A stretch of DNA of 64,000 nucleotides from Streptomyces griseoruber (lineage in GTDB: Bacteria; Actinomycetota; Actinomycetes; Streptomycetales; Streptomycetaceae). How positions within the stretch are numbered: the first letter of the stretch is position 1; every line of letters begins with the position of its first letter. Where the stretch lies: assembly GCF_001514205.1 (NCBI RefSeq), contig NZ_KQ948767.1, forward strand, positions 1 to 64,000, in the 5' to 3' direction. Of the stretch, positions 26,114-34,073 are shown in pieces. Position numbers and translations under genes: made by a program. The notes below the pieces were generated by a model, which saw nothing but the letters and a program-made list of their open reading frames with translations, had not been told where the DNA came from and searched no databases.

Positions 26114-26395
26114 GTGACTGTGCAGAATTCTGACAAGACGCTCTCCCGCAAGCAGAGGCTCCAGGAGAAGCAGCGCCGCCAGCTCTCGGTGGTCGACACG
26201 GTGGACAAGGCCGAGGCCAAGGTCCGCAAGGCGGAGTCCGAACTGGCCGTGGCGGTCGCCGAGGCGGTGCAGGTGTTCGGCGACGAGAAGTCCGCGTCCG
26301 AGGGACTCGACATGGCGCCCGAGGCGATCCGGCGCTTCCTGCGCATGGCTCAGGAGGAGACCGCGAAGACCGAGGAGCCCGCCGAGGAGGCCTGA
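26114..26395 (+). CDS. Small charged helical protein of unknown function
   Basis: About 93 residues, mostly charged helix (LSRKQRLQEKQRRQLSVVD, KAEAKVRKAESELAVAVAEA) ending in an acidic tail EEPAEEA. I chose the GTG at 26114 because a canonical TATGAT box at 26101-26106 ends seven bases before it. This suggests a leaderless transcript and rules out the ATG inside that box. The coiled-coil character is predicted by eye. No enzyme motif or name can be assigned. Confidence 0.65.
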   Translation: MTVQNSDKTLSRKQRLQEKQRRQLSVVDTVDKAEAKVRKAESELAVAVAEAVQVFGDEKSASEGLDMAPEAIRRFLRMAQEETAKTEEPAEEA

Positions 26396-26432
26396 CCCGG
26401 AGCGCCTCGGTCACCGCACACGGACACCGCCG

Positions 26433-26897
26433 TCAGGCGCCACCGGTGGACCCGTGACGCGCCAGCTCGGTGGCCAGGCGCCGCATCACGGTGCGGTTGG
26501 CGCGCCGCATCGTGGACCGTACGACCGGGGCCAGCAGCCGGTCGGCCAGCGGGGCGCGCACCCAGGCGTACGTGAACGCGACACGGCTGCCGCCGCCGGG
26601 CAGTGCTTCGATCGTGTACGTGCCGTGGGCCAGACGCCGGCCGGCCGCGCTGACGTTGCGTTCGACGAGGCGCCGCGGCGGGTCGGCCTCGACGACCTCG
26701 ATGTCGACGTCGGACCGCACACCGCCCAGCGCGACGGTGACGGTGGCGCGCGACCCGACGCCGCGGCCCGGGCCGTCGTAGCGCCAGCCGGTCAGCTAGT
26801 GGTCGGTGAATCGCTCGTGGTGCGACATGACATCGAGGAAGTCGTAGGCCTGCTCGGGCGTCTGCGGTACGTCGATCGACACGGTGACAGACTTCAC
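26433..26897 (-). pseudogene. SRPBCC-family protein interrupted by an in-frame TAG
   Basis: From a GTG at 26897 the frame reads VKSVTVSIDVPQTPEQAYDF and continues to ERFTDH. It then meets TAG at 26798-26796 (codon 34) and resumes in the same frame with LTGWRYDGPGRGVG through to the stop at 26433. The whole is a normal START/polyketide-cyclase-like SRPBCC protein of about 154 codons. A single base substitution explains it. It is either a recent pseudogene or a sequencing error. Confidence 0.7.
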
Positions 26898-26956
26898 GCG
26901 CCACACGGTACGCTCCACCCGGGAGCCCGGTCTCCCGCTGCGGCGCCGGATCACCG

Positions 26957-27178
26957 CCGGCCGAGCCGATCGGCGAAGCCGGTCCGCCAGGCCGGCCGCT
27001 CGGGCAGCCAACCCCGGCCGCGCGCAAGCGCGTTGAGCGCGCCGCGTTCCCGTTCCTGTCGGCCCGCCAGCGGCTCGGGCGCGGGCACGGCGAGCGCTCG
27101 GGCCAGGACCGGAAGCCACGCGTGCGCGGGGGGCGGGCTCGTCGTCCACGACGTTGACCGGTCCGCCCGGCCAGTGCC
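26957..27178 (-). pseudogene. NAD(P)-dependent epimerase/oxidoreductase 3' remnant
   Basis: Read on the reverse strand, GPVNVVDDEPAP is followed after a frameshift by WLPVLARALAVPAPEPLAG and ALNALARGRGWLPERPAWRTGF, the typical end of extended-SDR sugar-epimerase-like proteins. Upstream, to about 27240, VVLRYGLL hints at more of the domain. The N-terminal Rossmann half is gone. Confidence 0.55.
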
Positions 27179-27469
27179 GCCGCGAGCGCGCCGCCCCGTG
27201 CGTAGCAGGCCGTAGCGCAGTACGACCGCCGTCTCCCCAGGTTCCGGGTGCCCTCACGGCGCAGCCGGCCGTTGGCGGTCCCGTCCGGGGCGGAGAGGTC
27301 GGAGAGGTCGGTGAGCTGGTGGATCACCGCGTCCGGTGACGCCGCGCGGACCCGATCGTCCTGCTCGGTTTCAGTGCGGTCCGGTTCGGGCTGAGTTTCG
27401 GCGCGGCGGTGACCGCCATCGTGGTCGGGGCGGCGCCGGGTTCGGTGCGGATGGCGGTGATCTCGAGGA

Positions 27470-27640
27470 TGGGGGTGCGGAAGGCTCGGCCTCGTTCCAG
27501 GTCCGCGTCCACTCCTCCGTGACACCGCAGTCGTCGTCGGTGATCATCACGAGCGGCGTCCGCTCGCGAGGTCCGAGGCTCAGCGCGAGGAACGCCTTCC
27601 GCGCTGCCGCAGCCGGACTGCGACCTGTGCGAGGGGCGCG
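27470..27640 (-). pseudogene. Possible glycosyltransferase family 2 remnant
   Basis: The reverse frame reads ARKAFLALSLGPRERTPLV then MITDDDCGVTEEWTRTW. The TDDDC block followed by a tryptophan is the metal/sugar-nucleotide motif of GT-A family 2 enzymes. Neighbouring sequence loses homology in every frame. The stretches 27241-27470 and 27640-27964 show nothing supportable. Confidence 0.35.
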
Positions 27641-27964
27641 GGTACCGCACCGACAGACTCGGCGTCCACTGCGGACTCGACAAGTCCCGGGACCGTCGAA
27701 CCACGCGAGCAGTATGCGTTCGACACCCAGAACGTCACGGACTTCGCCGCCTTCCCGCGCACCTCAGGAGGGTTCCGCATCGAGTGACCGGCCGCTGGGC
27801 GACGGACGGGAGGCCCGGTCACGACATGTGTCCACGGGGTGGCCGGGGGGGCACGGGAGACGATCGGCCGGCGTGCCGCGCGACGCCGTGAGCCGCGCCG
27901 TCGACGGGCGATGCCCGTGGGCAGCAGGGGTGGGTGTCAGTGGCGGGTTGTAGCGTCCCGTCCC

Positions 27965-28639
27965 ATGAACAGGGCAACTTCCCCCTCGGGCTACCGCGTC
28001 ATCACCGCCGATGAGGCCGAGGCGCGCTTCGACGCCGGTGCCGACCTCGTCTATCCCTACGAGGATTTCGCCGATGAGCAGGAGATCCGGCTGTACGAGG
28101 GTCCGCTGCACGTGGTGGGGAACCTGGAGCGGGAGGGCGACGGCGACTGGTCACCGTGCAATGTGATCGTGGACGGTGATCTGACCGTCGACGGGGATCT
28201 GGAGTGGTGGGACTCCGCCGGCGGCACCTTCCTGCTGGTCACGGGGAACGTACGGGCGCGCAATGTGCTGCTGTCGGGATGCCCGGACGTGGTGGTCCGG
28301 GGCGACCTCACCGTCACCGGAGGCGTCCAGGGACACCACGGCGACGACGGTGGATTTCTGACGGTCAAGGGCCTGGTCCGGGCCCAGGTCGTGATCAGCA
28401 CCCTGTACTTCAACCTGGACTTCGCCCGGCGGCCGGACGCCCTGCTCATAGCCGACACGTACCGGACCACCTGCCCGGTCGACCTCACCCCTGACGAACT
28501 GGATGACATCGTGCTGCCCGAACTGCTCGACCGCGACGACCGAGCGGACGAACACAAGATCGGCGAGGCACTGCGCGCGGGACGCCCCGTGCTGCGCCCC
28601 GGTGTGCGCGCGACGTCGGCGGGTGCCGCCCCGGTCTAG
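27965..28639 (+). CDS. Hypothetical protein with beta-solenoid-like repeats
   Basis: A 224-residue cytoplasmic protein from the ATG at 27965. Its middle shows a stacked-strand pattern with short repeating units (VIVDGDLTVDGDLEWW, LLVTGNVRARNVLL, VVVRGDLTVTGGV, LTVKGLVRAQVVI), as in polymer-forming or right-handed beta-helix proteins. A helical C-terminus follows (LTPDELDDIVLPELLD). No catalytic motif is seen. It survives intact in a decayed region. The function is unknown. Confidence 0.65.
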   Translation: MNRATSPSGYRVITADEAEARFDAGADLVYPYEDFADEQEIRLYEGPLHVVGNLEREGDGDWSPCNVIVDGDLTVDGDLEWWDSAGGTFLLVTGNVRARNVLLSGCPDVVVRGDLTVTGGVQGHHGDDGGFLTVKGLVRAQVVISTLYFNLDFARRPDALLIADTYRTTCPVDLTPDELDDIVLPELLDRDDRADEHKIGEALRAGRPVLRPGVRATSAGAAPV

Positions 28640-28659
28640 GCACGACGCCCGGACGCCCG

Positions 28660-28851
28660 GACGCCGTCGCCGGGAGCTGGGACGCAACGGTGCGGGCGTG
28701 GGACGCGGTGACGGGGGAGCGGATCGGGGAGAGTCTGGTGTTCCCCGCCAAGGTGAACGCGGTCGAGGTGACACCGGACGGGCGACTGGCCGTCGCGTAC
28801 GGCACGGAACCGGCCGTTCTGACCCCTCCTCAGTGGAGGGACTACGTGTAG
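28660..28851 (+). pseudogene. WD40-repeat protein 3' remnant
   Basis: The forward frame ending at TAG 28849 reads AGSWDATVRAWDAVTGERIG and then NAVEVTPDGRLAVAYG, the last one to two blades of a WD40 propeller. No start or further blades exist upstream, where the hypothetical gene at 27965 ends. The remaining 28852-28952 is slightly AT-richer and is the likely promoter region of the acyl-AMP ligase operon. Confidence 0.55.
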
Positions 28852-28952
28852 TCAAGCGGAAGTTGAAGAAGTTACAGTGTCGGCCTCACTTGATCGACCG
28901 CTGTCTTCTGAAGTGGGAGCGCCTCAACCCGGCGGCTCTGGGAAGGGGTTCG

Positions 28953-30818
28953 GTGGAACAGGGGACCGCGCCCCGGCAGCGGGAGCGAACGCGCTCACGG
29001 ATCTCGCCGTACTTGTCCCGGCCGGATGCGACACTCACCGGCGTCCTCGGTGTCCGGGCCCGATTAACGCCCCACCGCCCGGCGTTCCGCTTTCTGGCCG
29101 ACGGGACCAGTGACCGGGTCGAGACGTGGACCTACGCGGAGCTGAAGCGGCACGCCGACGCCGTGACCGCGCGGCTGCGGGCCGGAGGGCACCGCGGCGG
29201 CCGGGTGGTGCTGGCCGGTCGGCCCGGACTGCCCTTCGTGGCGGGGCTGTTGGGCGTACTCCAGGCCGGTGCGACGGCCGTCCCGGCCTTTCCACCGACC
29301 AACCGGCGGGCCGTGACCCGGCTCCGTTCGATCCTGGCCGACTGTGTGCCGGGCGCGATTCTGGCCGACTCCCGGCACGAGCGGCGATTCGCCGGGGTGA
29401 CGGACGCCGGGGAAGCGCTGCCCCCCTTGATCCCGCTGGACGACGCGCCTTCTTCGCAGGGGGCCGACCCGCCCGGCCCGACGGCGCCCCACGATCCGGT
29501 GCGGCCGACGGACACGGCGCTCATCCAGTACTCCTCCGGCTCGACCGGCGACCCGAAGGGCGTCGAGCTGACACACGCCAACCTGATGAGCAACTGCCAC
29601 TCCATCGGCCGGCACATCGGCGCGGAGGACGATCGCGTCGGGTTGACCTGGTTGCCGCCGTACCACGACATGGGGCTCATCGGAACGATCATGCTGGCGC
29701 TTCACGGCGGCTGGCCGCTGCTGATGATGACGCCGGAGCACTTCGTCCAGCAGCCGGCCCGCTGGCTCCGGGCGATCACCGACCACCGGGTGACCATCAC
29801 CGTGGCGCCGAACTTCGCCTTCCAGCTCTGCGCGGACACCGTGGACGACGAGGACCTGGCCGGTGTGGACCTGTCGTCGCTCCGGCAGGTCTTCTGCGGC
29901 TCCGAGCCGGTCGCCCTCGACACGCTCGACGCCTTCCGGAAGCGGTTCGCGCCCCTGGGCTACCAGGAGGAGACGCTGATCCCGTGCTACGGGCTCGCCG
30001 AGGCCACGCTCCTCGTGACGGCCAAGGCGCCCGGGACGGCCCTCGGCGTCGAGTGGGTGGACCGCGAGGCGCTGTCACGTGGCCGGGCGGTCACCCGGGA
30101 CGAGCTCCCGCGCGAGCGGGAGGGGAACCCGAGCGGCGACGCGGTGCCCATCGTCGGTTGCGGAGTCCCGGCGGAGGGCCACGACCTCCTGGTCGTCGAT
30201 CCCGAATCCGGCCGGGTGCTGGCCGACGGCACGGTCGGGGAGATCTGGGTCCACGGGCCCCATGTCGCCGTCGGCTACCACGGCAGACCCGGGCCGACCG
30301 CCACGGTGTTCGGCGCGACACCCGCCGACCGCGCGGGCCGGCACAGCGGTCCGGACAAGACGTATCTGCGGACCGGTGACCTCGGCTATCTGCGCGACGG
30401 CGAACTCTTCGTCACCGGCCGGATCAGCGGACTGCTCGTGGTGGCCGGCCGCAACCTCTACCCCCAGGACATCGAGCGCACGGTCGACCGCGCCGACCCG
30501 TCCGTCCACCGTTCGGTCGTCTTCGCGGTGCGCGGCACGTCCGAGGAACACGTCGTCGTGGTCGCCGAGGTACGCGACAGCCGCCGGACCCGGGCCGAAC
30601 TCGACTCCCTGCACGGCAGGTTGCTGGCGGCGGTGGCCGCGGAGCACGGCGTTCGGCCGGCCGGGGTGCACCTCGTGCGGATCGGCACCATCCCCCTGAC
30701 CACGAGCGGGAAGATCCGCCGGGGAGCGGCACGGTCGGCGTATCCGGAGCGCACCCTGGGCAGCGTCCTCGTACCGTCCGACACCTGCGCAGACGGGGAG
30801 CCGCGCCATGGACACTGA
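28953..30818 (+). CDS. Fatty acyl-AMP ligase (FAAL), polyyne-type operon
   Basis: A 621-residue adenylate-forming enzyme that should activate a fatty acid as acyl-AMP and load it on the dedicated ACP encoded downstream. Visible motifs are the P-loop QYSSGSTGDPKGVEL, TWLPPYHDMGLIG, the adenine-site CYGLAEAT, TGDLGYLRDGELFVTGR and the C-terminal TTSGKIRRGAAR containing the catalytic lysine. The GTG at 28953 is preferred because GGAAGGGG lies just before it; longer frames run into unrelated sequence. It overlaps the first desaturase gene by 11 bp. Homologues include JamA and CayA. CoA-ligase activity cannot be excluded from sequence. Confidence 0.88.
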   Translation: MEQGTAPRQRERTRSRISPYLSRPDATLTGVLGVRARLTPHRPAFRFLADGTSDRVETWTYAELKRHADAVTARLRAGGHRGGRVVLAGRPGLPFVAGLLGVLQAGATAVPAFPPTNRRAVTRLRSILADCVPGAILADSRHERRFAGVTDAGEALPPLIPLDDAPSSQGADPPGPTAPHDPVRPTDTALIQYSSGSTGDPKGVELTHANLMSNCHSIGRHIGAEDDRVGLTWLPPYHDMGLIGTIMLALHGGWPLLMMTPEHFVQQPARWLRAITDHRVTITVAPNFAFQLCADTVDDEDLAGVDLSSLRQVFCGSEPVALDTLDAFRKRFAPLGYQEETLIPCYGLAEATLLVTAKAPGTALGVEWVDREALSRGRAVTRDELPREREGNPSGDAVPIVGCGVPAEGHDLLVVDPESGRVLADGTVGEIWVHGPHVAVGYHGRPGPTATVFGATPADRAGRHSGPDKTYLRTGDLGYLRDGELFVTGRISGLLVVAGRNLYPQDIERTVDRADPSVHRSVVFAVRGTSEEHVVVVAEVRDSRRTRAELDSLHGRLLAAVAAEHGVRPAGVHLVRIGTIPLTTSGKIRRGAARSAYPERTLGSVLVPSDTCADGEPRHGH

Positions 30819-31704
30819 AGCCCCGCCGAGGGATCACCGCGCGCTCGCCCTCGCCTGCGCCACGGTCGGCGGATCCACGGCCGGTTTCGTGGCCGCGATC
30901 CTCTTCACCGTCCACCACGGCTGGTCGTGGCTGCACTTCGGGCTGTTCACCGGCATGTACCTCGTCACCTCGCTGGGGGTCGAGGGCGGGCTGCACCGGT
31001 TCTTCTCGCACCGCTCGTTCTCCGCCGGCCCGGTGCTGACCTTCCTGTGGGGCATCGCCGGCAGCATGGCGGCTCAGGGGCCGATCCTGTTCTGGGTGTC
31101 GGTGCACCGCAAGCACCACGCCTTCGCCGACCGGGACGGCGATCCGCACTCGCCGCGCCCGCGGGGGGAGGGACGGCTGGCGGTGCTGCGCGGCCTGTGG
31201 CACGGCCATGTCGGATGGCTGTTCACCGTTAGGCGGGAGGGCTGGGCCAAGTTCGTCCCCGACCTGCTGCGCAATCGCCATGTCCACACGGTCGACCGCT
31301 ACTACGCCGGGTGGATCGCCCTGGGGCTGGCCCTGCCGGCCGGAGTGGGCTGGGCGGCGACCGGCCGCCCCGTGGACGCGCTCGGCGGACTCCTGTGGGG
31401 CGGATTCGCCCGCATGTTCGTCCTCGACCATGTGACGTGGACCGTCAACTCACTGGGACACACCCGGGGCCGCCGCCCGTACGACACCCGGGACTCCAGC
31501 CAGAACCTCGCCGTCCTCGCGCCTGTCTCGGTGGGCGGGTCCTGGCACAACAACCACCACTCCCAGCCGTCGCTGGCACATAACCGGCACCGCTTCTGGC
31601 AGCTCGACATCACCGGCGGGGTCATCAGCCTCCTGGACCGAGCGGGACTGGTGTCGGACGTCCGCTACCCCGCGCGCACGAGCGCGGCCCGGGAAGCCCG
31701 GTAG
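30808..31704 (+). CDS. Membrane fatty acyl desaturase 1 (delta-9/JamB type)
   Basis: A 298-residue di-iron desaturase with all three histidine boxes: HRFFSH, HRKHH and HNNHH. Hydrophobic pairs lie between them (VAAILFTVHHGWSWLHFG). It should introduce or convert double bonds in an ACP-bound chain; in the JamB/Cay families related enzymes also act as acetylenases. The start overlaps the ligase stop by 11 bp and desaturase 2 follows after 17 bp with a GAGAGGG site. The regiochemistry cannot be read from the sequence. Confidence 0.88.
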   Translation: MDTEAPPRDHRALALACATVGGSTAGFVAAILFTVHHGWSWLHFGLFTGMYLVTSLGVEGGLHRFFSHRSFSAGPVLTFLWGIAGSMAAQGPILFWVSVHRKHHAFADRDGDPHSPRPRGEGRLAVLRGLWHGHVGWLFTVRREGWAKFVPDLLRNRHVHTVDRYYAGWIALGLALPAGVGWAATGRPVDALGGLLWGGFARMFVLDHVTWTVNSLGHTRGRRPYDTRDSSQNLAVLAPVSVGGSWHNNHHSQPSLAHNRHRFWQLDITGGVISLLDRAGLVSDVRYPARTSAAREAR

Positions 31705-31721
31705 AAGAGGGAGAGGGAACC

Positions 31722-32666
31722 ATGTCGGCTGTCAGCGCCCCGGCGGGCATCGTCCGGCTCGACCCGAGAAGCCTGCGGATCAAGAGATTCTCCGCGCTGA
31801 CCACCATGGTCCTTCCGCTCCTCGGTACCGTCGCCGCCGGATACCTGCTGGTCACCGGGCAGTTCACGGTGACCGATCTGGTCCTGTTCGGCGTGTTCTA
31901 CTGCGTGCACCTCGGCGGAGTCACCATCGGGCTGCACCGGTACCTCGCCCACAAGGCGTTCAGGACCTCGCCCTGGTTCCAGGACGTCCTGATGGCCGCC
32001 GGATCCATGGCCGCGCAGGGCCCGCTGCTGTTCTGGGTGGCGACCCACCGGCGGCACCACAAGTACGCCGACCGCGAGGGCGACCCGCACTCGCCCAACC
32101 TGCACGGCACCGGCCTCAAGGCCCGGCTGCGCGGCCTGTGGTACGCGCACATGCCGTGGATGCTCAGCGACGAGTCGTCGAAGTGGTCCGTCTACGCGCC
32201 GGACGTCCTGCGTGAGCGACGTCTGGTCCTGCACCACCGGCTCTATCCGACCTGGGTGACGGCGGGGCTCGTCCTCCCGGCCGCGATCGGCCTCGCCGTC
32301 GGGCACACGGCCCTGTCCGCCTTCTCCGGGCTCGTCTTCGGCGGCCTCGCCCGGATCTTCGTCGCCAACCAGGCCGCGTGGTGCGTCGGGTCGCTCTGCC
32401 ACGCCTTCGGCAGCAGGCCGTTCGACAACGGGGACAAGAGCACCAACAACTGGTGGGTCGCCGTCCTCACCTTCGGCGAGGGCCTCCAGAACAACCACCA
32501 CGCCTTTCCCGGGTCCTACCGCCACGCCACCCGGTGGTGGGAGCCCGACCTCAGCGGCTGGGTGCTGACCGCCCTCGGCCGGCTGCACATCGTATGGAAT
32601 CTGCACGAGCCCTCAGCCGCACGGATAGCCCAGAAACGACAGGAGCCCCACCGTGTTTCGCCGTGA
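31722..32666 (+). CDS. Membrane fatty acyl desaturase 2 (delta-9 type)
   Basis: A 314-residue paralogue of the preceding desaturase, with boxes HRYLAH, HRRHH and QNNHH. It has the family's AQGPLLFWVATHRRHHKYAD segment. Two tandem delta-9-type enzymes followed by ACP is the arrangement of polyyne clusters. Its last 14 bp overlap the ACP gene, implying coupled translation. Desaturase versus acetylenase activity is not predictable from the motifs. Confidence 0.88.
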   Translation: MSAVSAPAGIVRLDPRSLRIKRFSALTTMVLPLLGTVAAGYLLVTGQFTVTDLVLFGVFYCVHLGGVTIGLHRYLAHKAFRTSPWFQDVLMAAGSMAAQGPLLFWVATHRRHHKYADREGDPHSPNLHGTGLKARLRGLWYAHMPWMLSDESSKWSVYAPDVLRERRLVLHHRLYPTWVTAGLVLPAAIGLAVGHTALSAFSGLVFGGLARIFVANQAAWCVGSLCHAFGSRPFDNGDKSTNNWWVAVLTFGEGLQNNHHAFPGSYRHATRWWEPDLSGWVLTALGRLHIVWNLHEPSAARIAQKRQEPHRVSP

Positions 32667-32949
32667 CAAGAACGCACGCACCTCCGACGGCCCGGTCACC
32701 GAGGAGGCCATCCGCGCGTGGATGGTCGACTACCTGGTGGACAAGCTGTCCGTGGAGCCCTCCACCGTCGACACGAGCCGGGCCTTCGAGGACTACGGAC
32801 TCGACTCCCGCGCCGGAATCCAGATGTGCGGAAAGCTGGAGAAGTTCGTCGAACTCCGGCTGTCGCCCGCCCTGTTGTACGAGCACTCCTCCATCGACGC
32901 CGTCGCCGCCCACCTCGGCCGGCGGCTCGTCGAGGAGCACAGCCACTGA
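32653..32949 (+). CDS. Acyl carrier protein of the polyyne-type operon
   Basis: A 98-residue stand-alone ACP. The phosphopantetheine attachment site is Ser52 in DYGLDSRAGIQM. The DSR variant instead of DSL is typical of ACPs partnered with FAALs. Helices II-IV (KLEKFVELRLSPALLYEHSS) fit the fold. It should carry the acyl chain through desaturation and hydroxylation. It overlaps desaturase 2 by 14 bp and lies 25 bp before desaturase 3. Confidence 0.9.
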   Translation: MFRRDKNARTSDGPVTEEAIRAWMVDYLVDKLSVEPSTVDTSRAFEDYGLDSRAGIQMCGKLEKFVELRLSPALLYEHSSIDAVAAHLGRRLVEEHSH

Positions 32950-32974
32950 GGGCGACAGCGAGAGCGAGGACGTC

Positions 32975-34054
32975 ATGGCGTTGAGCGGCATTCCGACCAG
33001 CCCGGACCGGCGGTTCGAGGAGTTCCTGGACAAGTCACGGGCGTTGGAAGGACGGCACCTGACGGAGTCGATCCCGCGCGAGTTATTCACCCCGCGCACG
33101 GCCCGCGGACTGCTCGGCCTCGCCGTGAGCCTCGCCCTCTACGCGGGGGCGATGACCGGAGTCGTGTTCTCCCCCTCCTGGCTGCTCGACATCCCGCTGT
33201 GGTTCGTGGCCGGCCTCGGCGGCTGGGGCATGCACTGCATCGCGCACGACTGCGGCCACGGCTCCTTCTCCCGGTCACGACGCCTCAACACCGCCGTGGG
33301 AAGCGTCGCGCTGCTCCCGCTGCTCTACCCGTACCACTCCTGGCGTCATGTGCACAATCTGCATCACTCGTACACCAACAACCTCGAACTCGACACCGAC
33401 TGGCGGCCGTTGCCCCCGGCCGCCTACCGGCGCCTTTCCCCCTTCGCCAAAGCGGTCTACGCGGGCACCCGCACCTGGGCCTTCTGGGGCGGGACGGTCC
33501 GGTACTGGTTCGTGTCGGGCTTCCGGCCCGGCTACTTCCCCAAGCGGTCGATGCGCCGCGAGGTGTGGCGGTCCATCGCCTTCACCGCGCCCGTCGCCGT
33601 CGTCGGCCTGTCCTCGCTCGTGGTGTTCACCGGCGTACGAGGCCTCCTGTACTACTTCGTGCTGCCCTGGCTGATGACCCATCTGTGGTTCAGCGCCACG
33701 ACCCTCATGCACCACAGCGCCGCCGACGTCCCCTTCCTGACCTCGCAGCACTGGACCCGCAACGCCGCGCGGCTGCTCCTCACCACGGACTACGCGTACC
33801 CGAGGGTGCTGTCGTTCCTGACCCACAACATCTCCGTCCACACCGCGCACCACGTGGCCCCGGCGATCCCGTTCTACAACCTCCCGAAGGCACAGCTCGC
33901 CCTGAAGAGCGCCCACCCGGGAATGGTCCGCGAGGAGCGGCTGAGGCTCGGCCGGCTGTGGCGCATCCTGCGCAGCCTGCACCTGTACGACACGGAAGCG
34001 GGCTTCTACACCGGCTTCGAGGCGGCGAAGGAAGCACCGGGAAGGACGCAGTGA
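32975..34054 (+). CDS. Membrane fatty acid desaturase 3 (delta-12/acetylenase type)
   Basis: A 359-residue desaturase of a different subfamily from the two upstream. Its boxes are HDCGHGS, HNLHHSYTNN and HTAHH, as in omega-6/delta-12 enzymes and plant-type acetylenases. The ATG at 32975 follows GCGAGGA; the longer open frame is desaturase 2 read out of phase. In polyyne clusters an enzyme at this position follows the ACP and helps to complete the conjugated triple-bond system. It lies 19 bp before the P450 start. Confidence 0.88.
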   Translation: MALSGIPTSPDRRFEEFLDKSRALEGRHLTESIPRELFTPRTARGLLGLAVSLALYAGAMTGVVFSPSWLLDIPLWFVAGLGGWGMHCIAHDCGHGSFSRSRRLNTAVGSVALLPLLYPYHSWRHVHNLHHSYTNNLELDTDWRPLPPAAYRRLSPFAKAVYAGTRTWAFWGGTVRYWFVSGFRPGYFPKRSMRREVWRSIAFTAPVAVVGLSSLVVFTGVRGLLYYFVLPWLMTHLWFSATTLMHHSAADVPFLTSQHWTRNAARLLLTTDYAYPRVLSFLTHNISVHTAHHVAPAIPFYNLPKAQLALKSAHPGMVREERLRLGRLWRILRSLHLYDTEAGFYTGFEAAKEAPGRTQ

Positions 34055-34073
34055 CTTCAATGGAGGCATGGTC

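Noticed and set aside
28503..28952. A longer N-terminus for the acyl-AMP ligase
   Set aside because: The in-frame extension overlaps the preceding gene and WD40 remnant in another frame and lacks ligase homology; GGAAGGGG supports the GTG at 28953.
30808..34054. Housekeeping membrane-lipid desaturation as sole explanation of the three desaturases
   Set aside because: Housekeeping desaturases are not normally organised with a FAAL, a dedicated ACP and a P450 in overlapping genes.
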